DNA from: Candidatus Helarchaeota archaeon
GTDB taxonomy: Archaea > Asgardarchaeota > Lokiarchaeia > Helarchaeales > JABXJV01
NCBI GenBank assembly: GCA_013375355.1
Contig: JABXJV010000172.1
Coordinates: 1-5,324 of the forward strand
Length of the DNA stretch: 5,324 nucleotides
Direction: 5' to 3'
Under the pieces are notes generated by a model. The model worked only from the letters and a program-made list of their open reading frames with translations. It did not search any database and was not told where the DNA came from. The position numbers and the translations under genes were made by a program. This document shows, in pieces, positions 1 through 5,324 of the stretch. The number at the start of each line of letters is the position of its first letter. The stretch's first letter is position 1.

Positions 1-323
1 CAATTCATAATATCCCTGAGGGTATATCAGTTTCGATACCTATTTATTATGCTACAGGAAATAAAAAGAAGGGGATTTATTATTCAATGCTCTCAGGACT
101 TGCGGAACCTTTAGGGGCAATATTAGCGTTAATAATACTGTTACCTTTTATAAATATTTTATTATTATCAAGTTTATTGGCATTTGTCGCAGGAGTTATG
201 GTTTATATAAGCCTTGATGAGTTGCTGCCAGCAGCACATAAATTTGGTCATGAACACATTGTTCTTGCTGGATTAATATTAGGTATGGTAGTTATGGTCA
301 TCAGCCTAATGTTTTTCCAATAA
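1..323 (+). CDS. zupT: ZupT-like ZIP family metal transporter, C-terminal part (5' end outside window)
   Basis: This is the 3' part of an inner-membrane ZIP transporter that takes up divalent metals. Characterised ZupT proteins accept zinc, iron, manganese and cobalt. The frame is open from position 3 to the TAA at 321-323, giving the last 106 residues, so the true start lies to the left. ATG at 87 is an internal methionine. The fragment opens with the ZIP signature HNIPEG (visible residues 2-7), whose His, Asn and Glu line the metal site. Next come a basic loop (GNKKKG) and GLAEPLGA, with the second-helix Glu typical of the ZupT/GufA branch. Two or three hydrophobic helices follow, with SLDELLP between them, matching the ZupT C-terminus. 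A metal-dependent repressor gene follows after 63 bp, so regulation by that protein is plausible. The exact metal cannot be read from the sequence. Confidence 0.92.
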   Translation, partial: IHNIPEGISVSIPIYYATGNKKKGIYYSMLSGLAEPLGAILALIILLPFINILLLSSLLAFVAGVMVYISLDELLPAAHKFGHEHIVLAGLILGMVVMVISLMFFQ

Positions 324-325
324 TT

Positions 326-337
326 AAGATCTTTTTA
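326..337 (+). terminator. Possible weak U-tract terminator after zupT
   Basis: Just after the zupT stop, the 8-bp palindrome AAGATCTT runs into a T5 tract (332-336). Archaeal transcription can end at short U-tracts with little or no hairpin. The signal is weak in such AT-rich DNA, and read-through into the regulator gene 63 bp downstream is equally possible. Confidence 0.2.
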
Positions 338-386
338 CTATTATAATCAATAAAGTGATAATTTTGAAAATTGGATTGAATTAAAA

Positions 387-863
387 ATGGTTATAAACAA
401 ATTGAGCAGAAAAAAAGAAGACTATATTAAAGCAATACAAAATATCATAGAAAAAAATGGTTCTGCAAGAACTAAGGATATTGCTAAGGAGTTAAATATT
501 AAACCCCCTAGTGTTTCTGAAATGTTAACAAAATTACAAAAGGAAAAAGTAATTAATTATGAAAAAAATCGCCCAATTACTTTAACTAATAAGGGTAAAA
601 AAATCGCAGAAGAGATTACCGAGGAATATCAAGTATTATCCAAACTCTTAATAAACCTCTTAGTTCCAGAGGAAATTGCCTTAATAGATGCGTGTAATAT
701 GGAACATCATCTACATCATGAAACAGTGACTCAATTGAAAAAATTCGTAAAATTTATTGAATCTGTACCTGATAAACCTAAATGGCTTTCTCACTTTTCT
801 GATTTTTGTAAATCTGGAATTCATGAATATAAAGAAAGAGAAGAACAAAAAATAGAAGGATAA
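387..863 (+). CDS. DtxR/MntR-family metal-dependent transcriptional repressor
   Basis: A 158-residue cytoplasmic DNA-binding protein of the DtxR/MntR family, which represses metal-uptake or related genes when its metal is bound. ATG at 387 is the only start after the in-frame stop at 351-353. Residues 8-70 form the winged helix-turn-helix; the recognition region PPSVSEMLTKL (40-50) is typical, and KGKK (69-72) ends the wing. The dimerisation domain carries DACNMEHHLHHET (101-113). Aligned to B. subtilis MntR and C. diphtheriae DtxR, the ligands D12, C103, E106 and H107 are present. The position of MntR Glu11 is K15 and that of MntR His77 is Y81. D12 is MntR-like and C103 is DtxR-like. There is no SH3-like third domain, so the length is of MntR/SirR class. 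The C-terminus has PKWLSHFSDFCKSG. It lies directly behind a ZIP metal transporter, its likely target. The metal sensed is uncertain. Confidence 0.93.
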   Translation: MVINKLSRKKEDYIKAIQNIIEKNGSARTKDIAKELNIKPPSVSEMLTKLQKEKVINYEKNRPITLTNKGKKIAEEITEEYQVLSKLLINLLVPEEIALIDACNMEHHLHHETVTQLKKFVKFIESVPDKPKWLSHFSDFCKSGIHEYKEREEQKIEG

Positions 864-869
864 TCTTCT

Positions 870-893
870 AAAGCTTTTAATTTTTCGTAATTT
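870..893 (+). terminator. Possible U-rich terminator after the DtxR-family gene
   Basis: Seven bases past the TAA, the palindrome AAAGCTTT (870-877) leads into TTTTAATTTTT (875-885) and then another TTTT (891-894). Archaeal terminators are often simple T-rich tracts on the coding strand, so this is a reasonable end for the upstream transcript. The base composition makes chance tracts common. Confidence 0.3.
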
Positions 894-925
894 TAATCCA
901 AACTATTATTAAGGAATGAAAAAAA

Positions 926-953
926 AATTTAAAAAAGTTAACTTAATTTAACT
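926..953 (+). promoter_or_regulatory. Putative promoter with overlapping inverted repeat upstream of the MFS gene
   Basis: The 119-bp gap before the MFS gene is the longest non-coding stretch on the left side and the likeliest promoter. ATTTAAAAAA (927-936) could be an archaeal TATA element, placing a start site near 955-960. It abuts an 18-bp imperfect palindrome at 936-953 (AGTTAACTTAATTTAACT, 8 of 9 base pairs match about the centre). An inverted repeat between TATA and the start site is a classic repressor position, so this could be an operator. The DNA is very AT-rich, so both elements are suggestive only. Confidence 0.3.
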
Positions 954-971
954 ATCACGTTATTTTATATT

Positions 972-975
972 AGGT
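972..975 (+). promoter_or_regulatory. Shine-Dalgarno-like site supporting the TTG start of the MFS gene
   Basis: AGGT sits seven bases before the TTG at 983 and can pair with the conserved 3' end of archaeal 16S rRNA. An in-frame TAG at 971-973 and the absence of any other start codon before 983 make this TTG the only way to include the first membrane helix. The same bases are also the left half of a short inverted repeat, AGGT-AAAA-ACCT (972-983). Confidence 0.5.
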
Positions 976-982
976 AAAAACC

Positions 983-2176
983 TTGGAAGAGGATAACTTA
1001 ATTAACTCGGAATTTTCTAAGAATATCGTTTTTTCAGGAATTCTAGTCCTATTAACAATTACAGGAGTATCAATTCTACATACTAATGAGTATGAATTTA
1101 TTGTTCTTAGATTTCCTTGGTTAACTCTTTTTGAAACATCGTTATTCGACTCAACATTATATATGTCCTATTTGATTATGGGTATTTTCGCAGGAATTTT
1201 ATCAGATCGTCTTGGAAAACGAAAAATTTTTACTATTATTGGTAGTGGATGTAGTATAATCTTCTTTTGGCTAATGACCATAACTTTAGAATTTGGAATT
1301 CTATTAATTTTCAGATTTTGTCAAGGCGTATTTATAGTTTTAAGTTGGCAAATTTTAATGACTATCATTTTAGATTTATCAACATCTGAAAATAGGGGGA
1401 AAAATATGGGGATTTTTGGTATATTTTTAGCTACGGCTATGGGAATTGGACCAGTTCTCGGAGGTTTATTCGCAAGTATGGGAGTTTTTATCCCTTATTA
1501 TGTTGCAATGATCTTAAATGGAATTGTATTTATATTATCTTTTTTTCTGATGGAACCGAAGCAAATTAAAAAGAATCCATCTCTAAAAAAAATCTTAAAT
1601 AGTGTACAGCGTCACCCCAAATTAATTGTTCCAGGACTTTTTAATTTTATAGATCGCCTTCATATGGGATTTATCATATTTATACTTCCAATGTATCTAC
1701 AAATGGTTTTATATAAAGGACCAGAACTTCGGGGAATGGTTTTAGGATTATATGCTCTACCCTTTATTCTTCTTCAATATCCCATTGGCAAATTATCAGA
1801 TAAAGTTGGGCGTTATAAACCATTAATAATTGGTAGTCTAGGGTATGGTATTGTTTTAAGCTCAATAGCGTTTTTTGGAACATACGGATTCTTAATTCTT
1901 ATAATTTTATTCATTATTTTAGGTATCTTTGCAGGAACTACTACCCCTCCTACGATGGCTTTAATTGGAGATATAGTCAGTAAAGAAGAAAATGCTATAG
2001 CGATGGGCTTTTTTAATTTTGTTGGTAATTTTGGAATAATTATTGGTCCATTAATAGCTGGATATATAATAACATATAGTAATTTTGATTTTGCGTTTCT
2101 AATTGTAGGTATAATAGAAATAATATCGCTAGGGGTTATATTATTAATTCTTTTAAAATTTAAAGAATTAGGTTAG
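983..2176 (+). CDS. MFS transporter, drug:H+ antiporter-like, 12 transmembrane helices
   Basis: A 397-residue integral membrane protein of the major facilitator superfamily, the usual length for 12-helix members. It starts with TTG (983), fixed by the in-frame stop at 971-973. Motif A is seen twice: GILSDRLGKRK (71-81) between helices 2 and 3, and the degenerate copy GKLSDKVGRYK (269-279) between helices 8 and 9. R111 in helix 4 fits motif B. GIGPVLGG (154-161) in helix 5 is the motif C glycine-proline pattern associated with drug:proton antiporters, and GIIIGPLIAG (351-360) repeats it in helix 11. A cytoplasmic linker rich in Lys (about 191-213) joins the two halves. The substrate cannot be told from sequence: multidrug or metabolite efflux is the family default. 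The cobT-like gene begins 36 bp after its stop, so cotranscription is likely and a cobamide-related cargo is an untested possibility. Confidence 0.9.
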   Translation: MEEDNLINSEFSKNIVFSGILVLLTITGVSILHTNEYEFIVLRFPWLTLFETSLFDSTLYMSYLIMGIFAGILSDRLGKRKIFTIIGSGCSIIFFWLMTITLEFGILLIFRFCQGVFIVLSWQILMTIILDLSTSENRGKNMGIFGIFLATAMGIGPVLGGLFASMGVFIPYYVAMILNGIVFILSFFLMEPKQIKKNPSLKKILNSVQRHPKLIVPGLFNFIDRLHMGFIIFILPMYLQMVLYKGPELRGMVLGLYALPFILLQYPIGKLSDKVGRYKPLIIGSLGYGIVLSSIAFFGTYGFLILIILFIILGIFAGTTTPPTMALIGDIVSKEENAIAMGFFNFVGNFGIIIGPLIAGYIITYSNFDFAFLIVGIIEIISLGVILLILLKFKELG

Positions 2177-2186
2177 AATAACCTTA
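2168..2186 (+). promoter_or_regulatory. Candidate DtxR-type operator (iron/manganese box-like palindrome) upstream of cobT
   Basis: The 19-mer TTAGGTTAGAATAACCTTA matches the established DtxR/IdeR box (TWAGGTTAGSCTAACCTWA) at 17 of 19 positions, differing only at the two bases just right of the central G. Its core AGGTTA-GAA-TAACCT is a perfect 6-bp inverted repeat. It spans the TAG stop of the MFS gene and ends 26 bp before the cobT TTG. A DtxR-family regulator is encoded 1.3 kb upstream. A stem-loop acting in the transcript is an alternative, but no U-tract follows, so a terminator is unlikely. Binding is inferred from the match alone. Confidence 0.45.
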
Positions 2187-2212
2187 GATTTATTAATAAT
2201 TGGCGAGTTAAA

Positions 2213-3307
2213 TTGGATATTTTGTTTGCTCATAATGAAAAAAAAGGAAAGGAATTTACTGAGAAACTTAAAGGAAAAAATCCCGGATTTATATGCGTTA
2301 TAGGCAATACTGAAACCGCAAAAATACCTGGAATATCAGTTGCTGGAGCAAACCCAGAAATTACAGACTTTACTCCAGCAGCAGACTGTGAATTATTATA
2401 TTATGGTGAATGTAAATGCATTTCAGGCGTTCCCATAACTCCCGATGGAATTCCTACACCGGGTTTAATTACCATGTCTGCTTTAAATTTAGTAGACCTA
2501 TCTAAACTTGTTGTTATTGGTGGAGTGCGTGTATATCCTCAAATACCTTATGTAGAGGTCGGAGGTTCTCCTGGAGGTGATATAAGGACTGGAAAAGCAG
2601 TGAAAGATGTAAAGGAAGTTATTGCTCGATCTAAAATATTGGGAGAGAACTTGGTAAAATATTGCAATAACCTAAATTATCTTGTAATTGGAGAAAGTAT
2701 TGCAGGGGGAACTACAACTACCCTTGGTGTTTTGAGTGCTATGGGTATAGAAGGAAAAGGTAAAGTGAGTTCCAGTATGCCTGTAAATCCACATAAATTA
2801 AAGGAAGAAATTATTGAATTAGGTATGAAATCAGCAAATATTGAATTTGGAAGCTGTAAGAATGATCCTATTAAAGCGATAGAATGTTTGGGTGATCCAA
2901 TGATCCCTGCATATGCAGGTCTAGTTCTAGGAGCAGGAAAAAAAATTCCTATTTTATTAGCAGGAGGAACTCAAATGACTAGTGTCCTAGCTGTTGTTAA
3001 TTCTATTGACCAAAAAGTTTTAAATAATTTAGCCATTGGCACAACAAGATGGATTGTTGAGGATAAACAATCTGATATTAAAGGAATTGTAGATCAAATC
3101 GGACAAATTCCTATTTTAGCCGTAAACCTCGATTTTAATAAATTAAAAGCTGAAGGTCTAAAAGCTTATGAGAAAGATATTGCTAAAGAGGGTGTGGGTG
3201 CTGGAGGCTCTTCCATTGCAGCTTTACTTAAAAATAAAAAATTAAATACACATATTTTGCTTGAAGAAATTGAGAAAAATTATGATCTTTTAATAAAGAA
3301 GAAATAG
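2213..3307 (+). CDS. cobT: Archaeal CobT-type nicotinate-nucleotide-dependent phosphoribosyltransferase (UPF0284/TIGR00303)
   Basis: A 364-residue cytoplasmic enzyme of the archaeal CobT-like family. It is expected to transfer phosphoribose from nicotinate mononucleotide to a lower-ligand base, making the alpha-ribotide used to complete cobamides (B12-type cofactors). The N-terminal block GNTETAKIPGISVAGANPEITDFTP (31-55) and EVGGSPGGDIRTG (115-127) are hallmarks of the archaeal branch. GESIAGGTTTTLGVLSAMG (160-178) corresponds to the GEMGIGNTT phosphate-binding region of bacterial CobT. LLAGGTQMTSVLA (248-260) follows, and KEGVGAGGSS (325-334) carries E326, which lines up with the catalytic Glu of bacterial CobT (EGTGA motif). 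The gene looks intact. TTG at 2213 is the first start after the MFS stop and gives the usual family N-terminus; TTG at 2222 is a weaker alternative. Its spacing suggests an operon with the MFS gene. No other cobamide gene is visible here. Confidence 0.9.
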   Translation: MDILFAHNEKKGKEFTEKLKGKNPGFICVIGNTETAKIPGISVAGANPEITDFTPAADCELLYYGECKCISGVPITPDGIPTPGLITMSALNLVDLSKLVVIGGVRVYPQIPYVEVGGSPGGDIRTGKAVKDVKEVIARSKILGENLVKYCNNLNYLVIGESIAGGTTTTLGVLSAMGIEGKGKVSSSMPVNPHKLKEEIIELGMKSANIEFGSCKNDPIKAIECLGDPMIPAYAGLVLGAGKKIPILLAGGTQMTSVLAVVNSIDQKVLNNLAIGTTRWIVEDKQSDIKGIVDQIGQIPILAVNLDFNKLKAEGLKAYEKDIAKEGVGAGGSSIAALLKNKKLNTHILLEEIEKNYDLLIKKK

Positions 3308-3309
3308 AT

Positions 3310-3333
3310 ATTATTTTTAGATAATTTTAAAAG
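3310..3333. terminator. Possible bidirectional terminator between convergent genes
   Basis: The 59-bp gap separates convergent genes. On the plus strand T5 (3314-3318) and T4 (3325-3328) follow the cobT stop closely. The palindrome TTTTAAAA (3325-3332) gives a T-tract on the minus strand as well, about 35 bp past the zinc-ribbon stop. This suits archaeal U-tract termination in both directions, but the evidence is only base composition and position. Confidence 0.3.
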
Positions 3334-3366
3334 ATGATAAAGTGGATACTTAATTTTAAAGAGTTA

Positions 3367-3597
3367 TTATGCTTTAGCTACTTTTTCTTTCTCCCTTTCA
3401 TCTCTTAGAAAATCGACATAACACTCTTTACATAATTTTGCTCCATCTTTGTTTTCCAAGAAAAAAGTTTTTCCAATTTCTTTATCTTCTACATAGTAGG
3501 ACATTTTTTTTTGTCCGCAGTATGGACAAGTAATTTTACCAGCTTTATATAGTTTTTTTCCTTTGTAAAAGTTATCAAATTCATCATATACTTTCAA
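3367..3597 (-). CDS. Small zinc-ribbon protein, function unknown
   Basis: A 76-residue soluble protein. Two cysteine pairs, CPYC (24-27) and CKEC (56-59), are spaced 28 residues apart, as in zinc-ribbon folds that hold one zinc ion. Between them is a strand-rich stretch (SYYVEDKEIGKTFFLENKDGAKL), and the tail is charged and helical (RDEREKEKVAK). I do not recognise a named family. Zinc ribbons of this size serve in nucleic-acid or protein binding, so no role is assigned. The start is TTG at 3597; the frame stays open upstream to the TAA at 3643-3645 but contains no ATG, GTG or TTG there. A GGGA on the minus strand eight bases before it may serve as a weak ribosome site. It lies 45 bp downstream of the HEAT-repeat gene on the same strand, so the two may share a transcript. 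A weak TATA-like stretch near 3640-3652 could instead give it its own promoter. Confidence 0.75.
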   Translation of the reverse strand: MKVYDEFDNFYKGKKLYKAGKITCPYCGQKKMSYYVEDKEIGKTFFLENKDGAKLCKECYVDFLRDEREKEKVAKA

Positions 3598-3642
3598 AAA
3601 TATCCCAGCTTTATTTTTTTGTTTAGTAATGATTGAAGTAAT

Positions 3643-5324
3643 TTATATTAAAATCTTTTTTTCCTTCAATATCTCTTTAGCTTTTAAGGAAACTTTCTCG
3701 TTCGTATCGTTAAGACATATTATTAATGGTGGGATAATGCTATCGGAATTTATTTTACTTAACTCATCCATTACTTCCAACTTTGTTTTTAATTCATTCT
3801 TCTGTAATCTTTTAATTTGTACTTTAATTAAAATATCATCTTCTATTTCAGATAAAGCCCACAAAAGGGTTCCTCGCAATTCTCTTTCATTTGCTAGTTC
3901 TAATAGAGGTTTTATTGCTTTTCTATCTCGAATTTTTCCTAAAGTTAGAATAATCTCTCTTTTTACATTAAATGGCTCGCTTTCTAATAAAAATATTAAC
4001 CGATCTAGTGCTCTGGAATCTCGTAGAAAGCCTAACGCCCTTATGGCTTCTATCTTTACTAATTCAACATCGTCTAGTTTTTTTATTAAATAATTTGAAG
4101 CATGTTTATCTCCTATCAATCCTAAAATTTCCACAGATTTAGCTCTAATATTAGGATCATCATCATCCAAAGTCTTTAATATATTAGACATCATTAAAGG
4201 ATCACTAATTTTTTCCAAGGCATCTAGTACTTTTAATCTAATTTTGGGATTTGGATTATCTAAGAATGCAATTAATGGCTCAATAGCTTTTTTATCTCTT
4301 AATTTACCTAATGAAATTATTGTTTCCCAAATAACATTTTTGTTTTCACTTTTTAATTTTTTAATTAATGGTAATGTTGCCAATGGGTCACCTAATTCAC
4401 CCAAAGCTCCAATAATCTTGGCTTGGACATCATAGGAATTATCATCCAAATGCAAAATTAAAGGTTTGAAAGCTTTTTGATCCCCAATTTTTCCTAAAGC
4501 TTCGGCAACTTTAGCCCTCATGCAAGAGTCCTGATCATCTAGAATTTTTATAAGTGGCTCAATTTTTGTTATACCAATATTTCCAAGAATTTCTATAATC
4601 TTAATTCTTATTATTGGGTCTTCTTCCTTTTTTAAAAGCTCAAGCAGTGAATATGCAATAGATTCAAACTGATAAATTTCCTCTGATGTCAATTGATCAA
4701 AAACTCGATTGATTTTTAAGAATGATAAATTGATTTTATCTAAAATTCTTAACTTAAATTCTAGTGTCAAGTTGGAGAATTTTTTAAATAACAAAAGATA
4801 TCCATCAATATAACCAATTTCCAATAAAATATAAATTATTTTATCCATTAATACTCTATCTTTAAAATCTAAACTCCTTTCAAAAAAAAGTAAAGTTTTT
4901 CGACGGCGAATGCAACTAAAAAACCAAAAAATTTTTTGCATCATATTCGAATTTGAAATATCAAATGCTTTAAGTAAAGAATAAAGAATTCCTTCATTCA
5001 CTTTTTTTTCTATTAGATACTTAATTTTTACCTTAACTTCATCATCTTCAGTATGATAAATTCTATAAAGGTAATCGATAAGGTTGAATTTTTTATATAA
5101 TTTATCAAACCAATCCCCTTCTATGTCTGCATAGTCGGTTAAAGCTTTAATTTGAATATAAATTTGAGCTTTATACAATTCTTCGTCTTCTATTAATTTG
5201 TATATAATTTCTAAAATTTCATCAGATCTTATTTTTAGAAGTGTAGAAGTTGCAAAACCATTATCAATTAAAATATTAAACGCCTGATGGATAATATTTA
5301 AATCAAAAGATTCATATACAGGAA
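3643..5324 (-). CDS. HEAT-repeat (PBS-lyase-like) scaffold protein, 5' end outside window
   Basis: The minus-strand frame is open from the right edge to the TAA at 3643-3645, giving at least 559 residues. The codon at 5178-5176 is TTG, but the frame continues for 48 more codons to the edge with coherent helical sequence, so it is probably an internal Leu and the gene starts beyond the window. The C-terminal half (visible residues about 246-559) holds ten consecutive repeats of 29-31 residues with the pattern LGxIGDxxAxxPLIxxLxDxxxxVRxxAxEA. This is the HEAT-like form known from phycobilisome lyases and widespread in archaeal proteins. The first ~245 residues are helical, rich in Leu, Ile and Lys, and probably degenerate repeats of the same type. 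No catalytic motif, signal peptide or membrane helix is seen. Such solenoids bind proteins, and the partner is unknown. The small zinc-ribbon gene follows after 45 bp and is a candidate partner. Confidence 0.85.
   Translation of the reverse strand, partial: PVYESFDLNIIHQAFNILIDNGFATSTLLKIRSDEILEIIYKLIEDEELYKAQIYIQIKALTDYADIEGDWFDKLYKKFNLIDYLYRIYHTEDDEVKVKIKYLIEKKVNEGILYSLLKAFDISNSNMMQKIFWFFSCIRRRKTLLFFERSLDFKDRVLMDKIIYILLEIGYIDGYLLLFKKFSNLTLEFKLRILDKINLSFLKINRVFDQLTSEEIYQFESIAYSLLELLKKEEDPIIRIKIIEILGNIGITKIEPLIKILDDQDSCMRAKVAEALGKIGDQKAFKPLILHLDDNSYDVQAKIIGALGELGDPLATLPLIKKLKSENKNVIWETIISLGKLRDKKAIEPLIAFLDNPNPKIRLKVLDALEKISDPLMMSNILKTLDDDDPNIRAKSVEILGLIGDKHASNYLIKKLDDVELVKIEAIRALGFLRDSRALDRLIFLLESEPFNVKREIILTLGKIRDRKAIKPLLELANERELRGTLLWALSEIEDDILIKVQIKRLQKNELKTKLEVMDELSKINSDSIIPPLIICLNDTNEKVSLKAKEILKEKKILI

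Noticed and set aside
87..89. ATG as the start of a short 78-residue membrane protein
   Set aside because: The 28 codons upstream in the same frame encode the ZIP signature HNIPEG, so the gene begins left of the window and this is an internal Met.
2170..2184. AGGTTA-GAA-TAACCT read as a terminator hairpin after the MFS gene
   Set aside because: No U-tract follows, the stem has only six pairs, and it overlaps the stop codon with cobT starting closely behind. An operator reading fits better.
3629..4093. Plus-strand open frame of 154 codons
   Set aside because: It lies opposite the HEAT-repeat gene, is Ser/Phe/Asn-rich low-complexity sequence, and has no domain or start context. It is an antisense shadow of AT-rich coding DNA.
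4244..4435. Plus-strand open frame of 63 codons
   Set aside because: It is fully antisense to the HEAT repeats, and its composition mirrors the repeat codons.
3840..4560. Recurring similar DNA segments about 93 bp apart, considered as a DNA repeat array or CRISPR
   Set aside because: The periodicity is at protein level (31-residue HEAT repeats). The DNA copies diverge and no conserved direct repeat with unique spacers is seen.
5176..5178. Start of the HEAT-repeat gene at this TTG
   Set aside because: The frame remains open for 48 more codons to the window edge with helical sequence of the same character, so this is more likely an internal Leu of a gene truncated by the window.

Overview
The window looks like AT-rich archaeal DNA. 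The strongest sign is the cobT-like gene, which belongs to the archaeal (UPF0284/TIGR00303-type) branch of the phosphoribosyltransferase rather than the bacterial CobT branch. Supporting signs are a DtxR/MntR-type regulator with a C-terminal PxWLxHFxxF segment that I associate with archaeal members, a long HEAT-repeat protein, a small zinc-ribbon protein, and TTG at three of the four start codons visible. The lineage cannot be fixed from this sequence. An Asgard (Loki-like) or other low-GC archaeal genome would fit, but that is only an impression.

Left half, plus strand (1-3307). The window opens inside the 3' end of a ZupT-type ZIP metal transporter. It is followed by a DtxR/MntR-family metal-dependent repressor (387-863), a 12-helix MFS transporter of drug:H+ antiporter type (983-2176), and the archaeal cobT-like gene (2213-3307). 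The first two genes form a natural metal-uptake and metal-sensor pair. The last two are 36 bp apart and are probably cotranscribed. A near-consensus DtxR box (2168-2186) lies across the MFS stop codon, just upstream of cobT. Together these suggest, as inference, a metal (iron, manganese or cobalt) and cobamide theme: a metal importer, its regulator, a possible small-molecule transporter and the enzyme that activates the lower base of cobamides.

Right half, minus strand (3367-5324). A large HEAT-repeat protein runs in from beyond the right edge with no start inside the window. It shows ten consecutive repeats of about 31 residues at its C-terminal end. It is followed 45 bp downstream by a 76-residue four-cysteine zinc-ribbon protein. 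Both read toward cobT, and the convergent 59-bp gap at 3308-3366 holds T-rich and A-rich tracts that could end transcription from both sides.

No RNA genes, CRISPR arrays, insertion sequences or phage genes were seen. No intergenic stretch exceeds about 120 bp. I did not find a clearly undescribed system. The best leads are the DtxR-like box in front of cobT, the altered metal site of the regulator and the uncharacterised HEAT/zinc-ribbon pair.
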